Assembly: GCF_037975245.1 (NCBI RefSeq)
Contig: NC_092573.1
Span: forward strand, 25,387,265-25,451,264
Source of the DNA: Apostichopus japonicus
Lineage: Eukaryota; Echinodermata; Holothuroidea; Aspidochirotida; Stichopodidae
Length of the DNA stretch: 64,000 nucleotides
Direction: 5' to 3'
Part shown: positions 1-11,800 of the stretch, one piece after another
How positions within the stretch are numbered: the first letter of the stretch is position 1
Layout: each line of letters begins with the position of its first letter
Translations under genes and position numbers: made by a program
Notes under the pieces: generated by a model
Database searches by the model: none
Told to the model about the DNA's origin: nothing
Seen by the model: the letters and a program-made list of their open reading frames with translations, nothing else

Positions 1-410
1 GAGCCAAATTTCACCAAAAAGTACGAAGCTACAGTTATTTTCTCTCCAAAATGACCCGTGTGCAAGAAATTACTTACATATTTGTCAATAAAATGACGAA
101 GATCTATGAAGTCTGTTAAAATTACTGAAAGAACAACAGCGCCACCAATTTTTACCAGCGCCACACTGTGGGTTGCGTGTCCGAACTTCGCAATACTCTA
201 GCAAGAAATACCAGTTCCACAATCACGAAGAATCTTCTTGGAAAACAACGTGAAAACAGTTTGCAGGAAAGAAAGTTTGGCCGTGTATCGTACTATAACA
301 AAATTCTCCCACCATATCAAGTATATTTTCAAATGATTTATTACCAGAAGATTTAGTTTTGGGGTGTTTTAAGTCTTAAGTGGCCGAACTTCGAAGTCAC
401 CATCCTACTA
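1..410 (-). mobile_element. Truncated copy of a CGAAGTTCG-containing interspersed repeat
   Basis: This stretch is the reverse complement of most of 34067-34500, differing by scattered substitutions and small indels. It is cut by the left window edge. It ends at the same boundary (CCATCCTACTA) as the 34-kb copy, directly against the 139-bp tandem array. A 62-codon ORF here recurs in the other copy, but the reading frame resembles no protein I know. Confidence 0.7.
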
Positions 411-1262
411 TATGCCTAATGTTATTGTATGCTATCGATGCTGCAGTCAATGCTATTGCCCCATGCTATCAATTACTAATCATCACATGCTATAATTAAT
501 GCACTGACAATACTGATATCAGTGTACAGTACTGTCACATACAGTACTATATGCCTAATGTTATTGTATGCTATCGATGCTGCAGTCAATGCTATTGCCC
601 CATGCTATCAATTACTAATCATCACATGCTATAATTAATGCACTGACAATACTGATATCAGTGTACAGTACTGTCACATACAGTACTATATGCCTAATGT
701 TATTGTATGCTATCGATGCTGCAGACAATGATTGCTATTGATTCATGCTATCAATACTAATCATCACATGCTATGATTAACGCACTGACAATACTGATAT
801 CAGTGTACAGTACTGTCACAGACAGTACTATATGCCTAATATTATTGTATGCTATCGATGCTGCAGTCAATGCTATTGGATGCATGTCTATCAATACTAA
901 CATCACATTCTATATAATTAGTGCACTGGCAAATTGACAATTCTATCAATGTACAGTACTGTCACATACAGTACTATATGCCTAATGGTGTTGCATGCTA
1001 TCGATGCTGCAGTCAATGCTATTGATGCATGCTATCAATACTAATCATCACATGCTATAAGTAGTGCACTGACAATGCTATTAATGTGCTGTAGTACTGT
1101 CACATACAGTACTATAAGCCTAATATTATTGTATGCTATCGATGCTGCAGTCAATGCTATTGATGCATGCTATCAATACTAATCATCACATGCTATAATT
1201 AGTGCACTGACAATGCTATCAATCAATGTGCAGTAGTACTGTCACATACAGTACTTACTATA
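407..1262. repeat. Tandem array, 139-146 bp unit, about 6 copies
   Basis: Units start at ACTATATGCC at 407, 546, 685, 827, 973 and 1111, with a decayed end near 1255. The first two units are identical over 139 bases. Later units diverge and vary in length by 1-7 bases. Each unit holds ATCGATGCTGCAG and the near-palindrome CAGTACTGTCACATACAGTAC. No coding content is seen. Confidence 0.9.
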
Positions 1263-1506
1263 CCCAATGTTATTTGCACGTATGTATTCTATCGATACTA
1301 CTTGGATATGATTTGAACAATTAGAACAAAGGCAGTCCTAAATGTGAAGTAATTCCTAATAATTTCTACTTGGTAATCTTACTGTAGAAACATCTCATTG
1401 TCTGGATTTTTTCCAACCAGCAAAAGTGAAAGAAATTTGATCCTTTTGTTATGTAAGTAAATTAAAGCTGAAATCATTTTTTAATGCCTTTTTCTACTTT
1501 TCATAG

Positions 1507-4500
1507 GGCTGCGGTGCATTAGGAGTTTATGGATGTGCCTTGCTACATGATGCGGGTTTCTCTAAAATTGTTTGCAGTGATAAGATCCCTACAAGACTTA
1601 AGTTAATAAGAAACTTTGGTGGGATTGGCATATCGGCAGGTAGGTGGTTTTCAAAAAGATATTACTACTACTAGGTGGAAATGAAAGTTAAATGATGATG
1701 TAGAAAGTAGCTATAATGTTTTACACATTAATAAGTAACATTTGTAGTGTTTTCCCACTCTTCAAATATTAACTGTTCTCCAGTTCATGATTTGAACTTA
1801 AATTGGGCACTTTTGTCTTAATAATAAAGACCAGTATTTGCCTTCTGAATCCTAAGTAAATGGATCTTAAAGATTTCATCGGAACTTATCTCGTAGAAGA
1901 TGTTGTTTATCTTAAGTTGACTCGGTAGCCAAATTGGAATGTGTAATCAGGGCTTAGTTGCAGGCAGTAGTTTACTTTGTTCATGCATTGAGAATAAATT
2001 ACCAACAGTGAAGTAGAGCACTTGCTTACATATATATAACACACTCTGATTTATAATTATTTGCTATACATGTACAGTTATGTTCCCCCACCCCCCTTCT
2101 ATCTTATTAGTGTACTGCATTTCTTCTCCTTGCAAGTTCAGGGAATGTGGGCGGGTGGGTTGAACTATGTTGCCTTTCCCTTGCAAACATTTCAGTTTCA
2201 TTTATCAATTTTTCTCCTTCCCTTCCATCCCCCTCCCATCCCCCCCATACCCCCTCTCCGACCTCTGATGCTGGAACTGCTGCCACTGAGTTGAAAGAGA
2301 ACTTACAAAATATCTTCCTATCTTGAATCTTGCAGGAGAAGAACAAGAACGATTAGAGCCAGATTCTGTTGATATCATTATAGAGGTGAGTTTACTCAGA
2401 TCAAATCTTCAAACTCATTTCAAATTCCAAAGTTTTGAATGAGAAATGAAAGAGGATAAAAAGAAGGAAAAAAACTAGTATTATACAATGGAGATTGATA
2501 GAACATAGAAACAATAGACTCTTTATAATTAAGTAATATAAGGGATATAATTAAGTAATATAATGGAATTAAAACAAATGTTCAAATACATACTCCATAT
2601 TGATTTATTGATTCCTTGGCGGTAGCCGTAGGAATCTATGCGGTCATGACTGCGTGTGTATGTGTGTATGTGTGTGTGTGTGTCTGTGTGTGTGTGACGC
2701 CAAGCTTGAAATTAGGTTTTCTCAGCAATCCCAAGGTGGATTGATCTCATTCTTGGTACATAGGTTACCCATCATGAGTAGACGATCCCTATTTATTTTG
2801 GTGCTAATATCATGAATATTAATGAGTGGGCGGGGCTTAGAGTGATTTTCAACAAATGTCAATATCTTCGCAACCGTAAGTTCAATTTTCATGGAACTTG
2901 GTTTGGTGGTACAAGAGGAAAGTCCTCTATATGAATATGGTGACAGTTTGTCCAATCTCATTATTATTCATGAGGGGCGGGGCTAAGTGTTGTTTTTCGC
3001 AAAAAAGCTTGAAATTAGGTTTTCTCAGCAATCCCAAGGTGGATTGATCTCATTCTTGGTACATAGGTTACCCATCATGAGTAGACGATCCCTATTTATT
3101 TTGGTGCTAATATCATGAATATTAATGAGTGGGCGGGGCTTAGAGTGATTTTCAACAAATGTCAATATCTTCGCAACCGTAAGTTCAATTTTCATGGAAC
3201 TTAATTTGGTGGTACAAGAGGAAAGTCCTCTATATGAATATGGTGACAGTTTGTCCAATCTCATTATTATTCATGAGGGGCGGGGCTAAGTGTTGTTTTT
3301 CACAAAAAAGCTTGAAATTAGGTTTTCTCAGCAATCCCAAGGTGGATTGATCTCATTCTTGGTACATAGGTTACCCATCATGAGTAGACGATTCCTATTT
3401 ATTTTGGTGCTAATATCATGAATATTAATGAGTGGGCGGGGCTTAGAGTGATTTTCAACAAATCTTCAGTATGACCCGGCCAGGAGTCGAACCCCTAACC
3501 TTCCAGCTGCAAGTCGGAATTCTACCCCAATACTATTAATGAGGGGGCATGAATATTAATGAGTGGTAGAGCTTAAAGCAAATTCTTTAAAATATCAATT
3601 TGTTCATCAAACTTGAGCTGATAGCAAGGAACAACATTTGTGTTGATGCTACATTAATATTCATAAAAGGTCGGAACCAAGTGTACCCAATGAACCTACA
3701 GTGATATTTAGATGCCAAGGAATCTCAAAACCTCTTGGTTTTCTTGTTGATTAACATATTGACTGTATGCATAGCACTTGCATCATTTAGCCTTGAAAAG
3801 GGACTCTAAGCTTGGTATGATCACAGAATTTCTTAAATTTATTCAATTCAAGTTTAATTCAAGTGTCTTTCTGTGCAATGCATTATTGATGCAGTCATCT
3901 GTACAACATTTCACTTATATCCTCTCATATCATAGTAGCACCTGAAGGGTTCTGTTGCCATGGAAACTATTTTCTACATCACACCTGTTTGACTGGATTT
4001 ACTTAGTAATTGCTTTTGTGATCATACAGTCTGCCAGGCACGATTCATTTGAATTTCAAATCCATCACCCACCAATTGCTTCAATAGTCTCATAGAAATG
4101 GTAAAACTGTAATTTTTATGGTTATTTGAACAAGGAAGCAACAATATATACAGTGGTTATATAAATCACAGCTAGAGAGAGTTATACAATTTTGGCAATG
4201 AATTTTGTCTTTCTTGATTGTAAGTTGTGTTGAACTGACATTTACACTCTGAAAATTTGCATAATAATGAACACATTGAGTGCACACAGAGGATAAACAC
4301 AATTCGACATTCAGATATCAGACCTTGAGAAATTAAAACGACAGTATAAAGCGTTCCCCCTAAAGATAATGAGGGCAGCATTGAAGAACTCATTACACAC
4401 TACAGACTCCGGATGTTTGACATGATTAATTCACTTTGCCTTCGAATGGGTTTCTGTTTGTTGCCGTGTTGATTGAAGCTAACCGTAACAGTCATTGCCG

Positions 4501-6264
4501 ACTTTGCAATCCGCGGTCCCCCTCACAATTTTGCAAGGTCGATGGTAAGACTGGCTCCTTGGTTTTCCCTTTCGGGAAACCAATAAAGTGAAATTCCAAA
4601 GTGAAATGAGTAGAGATTATTGTTTAACACTAATAGTATATAACACTTCAACTATGTACCTTAATATCACTGTTGTTGTACTCGAAGTACTCAGTACTTA
4701 AACAATGTTTTGTTTGTGTCAGTATCCCACACATCCCCCCCTCCCTCTGCAATGCCACTTACCATCAGTTTATGATGCTGTGCTACTAATGATACCAATT
4801 TCTGCCCACCTAGATTTCAATGTTTTTAATCTGCCAGTCACATCTGAATGTATTGCTGAAGGAATTGATTGGATGTAATGAGGATGAAATGTAGGTGTAG
4901 TGAGGGTGTAATGAAGGTGCAGTGAGGGTGTGATGAGGGTGTAATGAGGGTGTAATGAGGCCATAAAGCATGGTTATATTTGTGTGTTCTGTACAGTGCT
5001 GCTTGATATCATATGCAAAATTTACTTAGCAATATTGACAACTAGTGCTACTGTGCTGAATCAGTGGCAGGGATATGTTGTTCGGTGTTTATATCAATGA
5101 TGATTTATTATGTATACCTGTTTTGAATTATGCTTTGAGTTCTCAATTCTATTCTATTCTGGCACGGTCTTAGCTGCTGCCTCTTATGGAAATGTCTCCG
5201 CGTCTTGAGCACCCTTCCGGGTGGATATGCACTCGTTACAAAATCACCATTCTTATTAATAATTCTAAACCAAGAATATTAATTCTTATATATGAATTAT
5301 AAATTCTATCATTGAAATAATCGCAAATTGAGGAAGCTGAGTCCTAAGCTGATTATTGCCTTGAGGTTGACCTCGATAAAAAAAAATCCTTAATTATGAT
5401 TGTTTCCTCTTCTTTCCAGGCTTGTGGCTGCAAAGATGTTATTGATGTGGGCCTCTCTCTGTTGAGACCTGGTGGTACATATATCTTTGTGGGAATGGTT
5501 CACCCCAACTCGAGACTAAATCTTACAGCAGAGAAACTTATCAGGAAATGCTTGACTATAACAGGTGATGAATATACATGAATATACATGATGAATATAC
5601 ATTAGCCCTTCTGGCAAACTTCATGTTGTAGAAGATATGACGGCACTCTTAATTAGTCTTAAATGCTTTCTGTCAATTCAAAAGAGTGATGCTGTTCACT
5701 TTCTCCGCCCTATTAAAATCAGAATTCGATATGCTGTTGAAGTTTCGTCATCACCCCTAATAAAAAAATCCTTCAAATTGCGTGAGAAAGTTGCAATTCT
5801 CTGATGATAGTAAATATTGTGGAGAATTATCATCTATTCATAATATTTTTAGGTTGAAGCAACACTGTGGTGGTATGTTCTCTAGGCAACACCATGACAA
5901 TTTTTTTGCAAAACATTATTTGTGCCCACTGTGTTATTTTATGCTTTGTTACATTGCATTACGTTTTGTTGTGCAAGTTTTATTCACACTCAGTGAATGG
6001 AATTGCCTATCGATCCAGAAAGTTAAAGACCATTTTGAGGCCAATTGTAAAATATAAATAAAGGTGCAACCCTCGTTTGCTTTTACAGGCGTCCATAACT
6101 ATGACCCAGGACACCTTGAAGAAGCAGTAGCTTTCATCACCAGGACAGCTAAGAAGTACCCTTGGGGAGACCTGGTGGGACCATCCTACTCCTTGAAAGA
6201 GTTTGACCGGGCAGTGGAAGAGGCAGTCATGGATCGCTTTCATAGGGTCCTTATACATCCATGA
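1507..6264 (+). CDS. Zinc-type alcohol dehydrogenase-like MDR protein, C-terminal part (4 exons)
   Basis: Partial gene. Exons are 1507-1639, 2336-2385, 5420-5564 and 6089-6264 (TGA at 6262). All junctions are GT-AG, phases agree, and they give 167 residues. The first visible exon opens with GCGALGVYGCALL, the GxGxxG turn of a Rossmann NAD(P)-binding fold. Exon 3 contains LRPGGTYIFVGMVHP followed by LTAEKLIRKCLTITG, and exon 4 VHNYDPGHLEEA. These are typical of medium-chain dehydrogenase/reductases of the bacterial TM0436-like type, related to sorbitol and threonine dehydrogenases. The catalytic zinc-binding N-terminal half lies left of the window, so zinc dependence and substrate cannot be judged. 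The family oxidises alcohols or polyols with NAD(P)+. A likely poly(A) signal lies at 6935. The long intron 2386-5419 holds a 303-bp tandem repeat. The MDR assignment is firm; the subfamily is less so. Confidence 0.85.
2653..2696. repeat. GT microsatellite
   Basis: An imperfect (GT)n run with occasional A and C interruptions, in the second visible intron of the dehydrogenase gene. Confidence 0.9.
2702..3462. repeat. 303-bp tandem repeat, 2.5 copies
   Basis: Units start at AAGCTTGAAA at 2702, 3005 and 3308, with an exact period of 303 bases and only a few substitutions between units. The third unit stops after CAACAAAT at about 3463. Each unit has two GGGCGGGGCT-like boxes and TGAATATTAATGAG. 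A 79-codon minus-strand ORF repeats in each full unit and is taken as non-coding. It lies inside the intron 2386-5419. Confidence 0.9.
3473..3545 (-). repeat. tRNA-like SINE fragment
   Basis: On the minus strand the stretch reads TTGGGGTAGAA, a degenerate anticodon arm (CTTGCAG loop, TGC in anticodon position), then AGGGGTTCGACTCCTGG, which is B-box/T-arm-like. The stems have mismatches and no acceptor stem closes. It is therefore a tRNA-derived retroposon fragment or tRNA pseudogene rather than a working tRNA. It abuts the broken end of the 303-bp repeat. Confidence 0.5.
4866..4962. repeat. 12-bp minisatellite (GAGGGTGTAATG)
   Basis: Consecutive degenerate copies of GAGGGTGTAATG in the dehydrogenase intron. 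It is purine-rich on the plus strand. Confidence 0.8.
5565..5605. repeat. Short GATGAATATACAT repeat at a splice donor
   Basis: The donor of the exon ending at 5564 is followed at once by about three copies of a 10-13-base word (GATGAATATACAT). The first copy overlaps the donor GTGATGAAT. Confidence 0.7.
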
Positions 6265-6934
6265 CATCAGCCAATTTTGAAGTGACCATAATTGTAATGC
6301 AGATAAAGTTCTAAGTTGTGTATGTATCAAATGTTAAACCATATGCTAGAATATATTACTGAGTCAAATAGGTGTCACTCACGGTCAGACTGTTCACACC
6401 TCCACCGTCAAAGCTACGTTGTCAACAAATGAAGACATTTGCATGGATATTCTGATGATAGATAACATAATACTTAAATTGGAAGAGCAAATATTGTACA
6501 AATTGTTGGTTGAATACCCCATCTCAAAATCTAGTTCCTTGTTGTTTGCAATACTATTTTTCTACCAAATCATCTCATCAGGAAGAATTCCAAATAATAT
6601 GTAACTTCTTTGAGAGAATATTTTTTACGGTGGATGAATGACTGCTACAATTACAAAGATAGACAGAGACATTTTCAGCTCAATTACCATGACATCATTT
6701 ACTGGCCCCTCTTGACATTCGGAAAATGTTCCACATATTTAAATCAATCTGCAGGATTCAAATCACTATAAGGACGTTGTTTGGACCTCAATATGCCGCG
6801 ACTCTATTAAAATGACCACCTTCAGCCATCAGAATACCCACTTAATTGCCAAATTGCATTTCTCAATGTCGAGAGATCAACATTGAATAGCTGCCTGTAA
6901 TATTTTTTAAATTCATTACATCAAAGTATCAGAA

Positions 6935-6940
6935 AATAAA
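6935..6940 (+). promoter_or_regulatory. Probable poly(A) signal of the MDR dehydrogenase gene
   Basis: AATAAA lies about 670 bases after the stop codon. It is the first canonical hexamer seen in the 3' flank. The cleavage site is not determined. Confidence 0.5.
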
Positions 6941-8898
6941 GTTATTATATCAATGAATGTTTTAATATGAAGTAATATAGAGTGATAATGTTGTGTTGTT
7001 ATTGTAAATATTTTTTATCATGTGCTAGCCATAGTTATGGTCATCAGTTGTGTCATAATAGAGTATTGGTCACTCATGTCTACAGTTCAATGAGTGATTT
7101 TAAAGGCCTTCAGGGCATTTTCTTCTCTCTTGAGACGATTGTGTTTTAATCCTCCCCAAGCATCTACATAGTCTGAAGGTTGAGAAATGTCAGAAAAATA
7201 TTTCGATTATTCTCGTAATTTTTACTCAATACTTTGTGCTGTGTCAGTACTATAATTGTCTATTAGAAAATTATTCTTGTATGTTTTATCATGTGTGAGT
7301 TAACAAATCTTTCATTTATATTGTTTACACTATCTTGTAACATCAGCTGTATTTTGAGTAAATTGATATCTATATTAAGAGAAATACATGGAATATTGAG
7401 AAATTATATGATGTGCCATCTCAGTGTTCTTTCATTGAATCAAGTAAGCTGCAACAGGGATATAAGAAATACTGGATAAATCGCTCCTCGTTCTCCCTTC
7501 CATAAAACATAGGGATCCCTGTATGAATATTAAAATTGTCAGGGCATTCTGAAGATTGAGAAAAAGAAGGAGTGGCTAGGGGAGGGGGAGGAGCTAGAAC
7601 ACAATAGTTCCATAGGATGTACTTGTCTGACCACTGATCTCAACGGTGCATACTTCTGAATAATGTAAATAAGCTACCTACATTAGTGGTAAGTACTACA
7701 TGAAGTAATACGAATCTGGCAACAAGTTATGACACCTTGAAGCATGCTGAGTGGTCAGCCGGTCCTCTGAACAGGTGCATAAAATCATGTAGAGACTTTA
7801 CAGCCACCTTACACTATTAATATTAACATATCTGTTAACTACCATTTAACCCTGGCCGATGTGACAGAACATTGGTAAGGTTAATTAAATCAGAGTTGCG
7901 GTTACATTTCAGACACAGACATCTATGGTCACACAGGTGAACAGACACAACATAGGAAACAACATCAACAGAGAGTTGTTTATTTTCTTTTCTATTCTTT
8001 TCGACATTTTAATGTTTTTCCATATTGATAAAAAGGCCATGAATTTGAATCCATGTGCTCATATGTAGGTAAAAATATTTACAAGTAAAATATATTATTT
8101 ACAATTGAGAAAGTATGAGTACTGTTAAATCGACTAGCCAAATCTGCGATCACTAGGGCGGGGTGATAAAAGTGCCTCAAGAAGGGGTATTTGAGAACCT
8201 TAGGAGGAAACTACAATTAAAAAAGAAACCACTGACCCATGTGTCCAATTTGTACGTATGCAAATTGGTATATATGCAAATATTAAATACTGTATCATGT
8301 AGTTATAAAATTCCACAGTAAGAAATGCATTAAACAGTAATCATATTTTTGGTAACTTTCAATGGTAAGGTTAAGTCCATTGGTCTTATTTCAGAGATTA
8401 ATTTACATGTTTATATATACATTTTCTACTTTGGTATACCATGATCCACTCTGCTATACCATGACTGTAGCAATAATAAGAAGTGTTCTCATAACATTGT
8501 TATTGAGTAAAGCTATCCATTCAATCCTGGTCAGATTAATATCATTATTATTATTATTGTGCTACTCACTTTAAGTTCATCGAGGTAAAAACTTGGTAGC
8601 AGGTCATGACTTATCATTTTCACACACTAGCCACAAGTTCATAACTTGCTTGTTAAATGCAACAGGAAATGAGCATAATTCTCATCAAATCTGATTGCAT
8701 AAAATTGCTCTTTCTGACCACAGATGTAAGTTCCTATGAACCAGTTCCCTTCGCAGCAACTTTGTAAGCAGCAGGGTCTGAAGTTTCCTTCGTCCAAGGT
8801 ATTTCTTCTTCACCATAGCTCTAACCTGAGAACCATCGTGTTGGTTGTTTACTAATCTGACTGGTAGACAGTTTTTAGTTATCAAGGACCACCCAGGA
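6941..8898. other. Convergent intergenic / 3' UTR interval
   Basis: AT-rich sequence between the dehydrogenase 3' end and the CREB3-like stop codon. Only short ORFs are present and no family resemblance was found. The part from about 7980 to 8898 is probably CREB3-like 3' UTR. Confidence 0.6.
7979..7984 (-). promoter_or_regulatory. Possible poly(A) signal of the CREB3-like gene
   Basis: AATAAA on the minus strand, about 915 bases past the stop codon. The 3' ends of this gene and of the convergent dehydrogenase gene would then be about 1 kb apart. Confidence 0.35.
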
Positions 8899-11800
8899 TT
8901 ACATTTCATCATTTAAGATGTGCAACTTCCTCCCGTACCTTCCTCCCTCATGAACGCCGCCCTCTTCCCCTTCCAAATCTGATCTGTTGTAGATTGTCTG
9001 CATGTCCGTTTCCATGGTGATGACACCTTCGTTGGTCTCTTCCAGGCCTGCATCTCGCTCAGTGTCCTGAGCAGCGTAAGAGTATTCAGGACCTATCTCC
9101 CCAGCGAAGGAATCTACCATTCTTGCTTTCGGGGGTGTAAATTCCTCCTCGGTTGCCTCTTGGTTCATAACACTTTCATATCCATACGTTGAATGAACAG
9201 TCTTAAGTGTTCTCGACATGACTGTGGAGAAAAGAGAGGCTGGTATAAGCACATACAGCATGAATGTAAACATCTTAGCAGAACACACCAAGGGCATGCA
9301 GTCCTCATTCACAGTGACTAGAAGTAAGAACTTTTTGCAGAATATCAGTCCTGCTAAGGATGGCAAGAGATATACTTTGAGCTCAATGTTATTACACAGG
9401 TTGGAAAGATACTTCCAACCAGTTCAGGTCGAGCAGATATATTCAAACATGTACTGAAAGTCTGGTAGGCAAATTTGATCAGTAATTGAATACAAACGAA
9501 ATAAAGAAATGATTGTTGGCAAATCAACACTAACCTCCTCCGGGGCGATATGTTTCCGCTGGCTTCTTACTCTCAAATGGACTCAAACTTGGGGCGATCA
9601 GCAGAGTGAACGACAACAATAGAACCTTAAAGAAAAAACAATAACAAACATATATTAGTTCTTGCTGAGGTGGACTCAAAAAATTACAAATATACCACTT
9701 GGTACTAGAGCATCAACTACTTCAGTTAATTCTAGGACGTGATCTGAAATTAATCTTTTTGCAAGTTGCACAGGAAGACTTCTAGCCAACTTGATCTTTA
9801 TATCAAGATATTTGTTTTTGTAATAAAAAAATTACTACCAATTCCCACTCCCCCCCCCCCACCCCTGAGAAAAGACAAAATTCTGTACTGCTTTGAGTCC
9901 CCCAATAGATAGTACTCATGACTTTGGAGTAAATGATAAATGCCTTACCATGACACACGTTCCAGCTTGAGCAGGCTTGTTGCTGCCAGTAACCATCACT
10001 TGAAGCTTCTTGAGTTGACTCAACAGAGATCTATAGAGGGGGAAAGCAAAACCAATCATGAAAGGTTCAGTCACCACATATCTATGTACAAAGTCACATC
10101 TGAAGTTATCTGGGTGATAAATCTCAATAACTTTAATTGGCTAATGAAAAACAACAACAACAACATTGGGAAGACAAAAGAGCAAGTTCTTTAATTGACA
10201 TTTTGGACACTTTGCTATGATGCCAGACCACTGAAGAACAATTTACAAATTGCAAGTGTTCTCGTTTACAAAAAACATAAAACAAGGTAAAGGAAAAATT
10301 CCCTTATTACCAGCTGGTCTTTTAAGTACAATCTCCATAAAGTGTTCACAATATGTCACCACTTTTGCTGTTTGCTTTATCTATTTTTCACTGTGTTAAA
10401 ATGATCACATAATAAACCAGTAAACTGTTGATAGCTTTTATCAAATTATGATCACAAACATTTCACCATCAAACTGTTAACAGATAAAACCATTTTCCAA
10501 CTGTACTGCCCATAAGGCCTTTCATCACACTTCACTGCGTGCACACATCGGGCTATTTTGTCTTTCTTGACCAAACAGTACTTACTGGTTTTCCTTTTCC
10601 AGTTTTTGCATTTTCTTCTGCAGAGCCATGTTTTGTTTCGTACAGATCTGAACTCTCTCCTCCAGACCGTCGATGTAGATTTTCTTCTTCTTGCGACTCT
10701 CTTGGGCTGATGCCTGTTAGACAAGAAAAAAACAAACAAAGTTCATAAAGCGATTCAACATGACAAATAACTGCGGTGCACAGTGTGTTGTGCATTAATC
10801 TAGTTGGATGGTTGCTGACGGGAGGAGACATATCCTTTGTTGGTAGTCTTCGCTGTCAATGAATCTTCTCCACATATTGCACATACGACATACAAACGAT
10901 GGTAAAGACCTTTTATTAGCTCCACAAGATATTGTTGGTTATCAAAGATAGAGGAAAATGCAGTCTCGTTGCATAGTTAAATCAAACTGTCTTACCTTGT
11001 TTCTTATCTTTCTACGCACAGTCTTCAGTGACCTTTCCTCTGCCTGCAAGATAAAGGAGTAAGAGGCTTAGCTGGGTATCTTAATTCCCACTATCCCTGT
11101 CGGGAACAGTGCTCACAATGCTGATTCTATTTATTATAGTACTGTTGATGTCATCTTAGAGAATATCCTGTAGGTAACTTTATCAACGTCACTATCTATT
11201 CAGACTAAATCAGCATGACTGACTAACGATATATATTCTGCTCCTATAAACACTTTTGGATCTTTTGTGTGGTCGGATTTCTTTGAATTAATCTGCAATC
11301 AGGAATCATCGATTGGGACGAACACCAAGAGACTGAGGTCAATCAACAGTACAGTAGAATACCCATCTAACTAACTGTTGACCTGATTTATTTTTTTACC
11401 TTCAAACCCCCCCCCTCTCCCCACCCTCCTGCAAACACCTGTTGGGTTGAAATTTCTTTTAGACAATCCATGCTTCTTTATCTTACCTTTGTTAATGGAA
11501 GGTGAGATGGAAGGGTTACGCTCATATCCTTGAGAAGTTTCAACTCTTCCTCTGTCAGTACCAGCTGAGGATATTTCTGATAAATCAAAAGAAAACTTGC
11601 TTCAGGCGATACATCATGGCAGTCAGAAAAATAACACAGGAGTCATCTTCCAAAACTAAAAGCTTGATCAAACTGTCAAACCTTGCCCAAGGTACACATA
11701 GGTCATGTCAACGAGCCTTCCTACAAGATGGACATCATTGGGTCCACATGTGACTAACAAAAATAACCTCCATACTGGCAGTCACAGACACACAGATCAG

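Noticed and set aside
6007-6330. 107-codon minus-strand ORF
   Set aside because: It is the antisense shadow of the last dehydrogenase exon.
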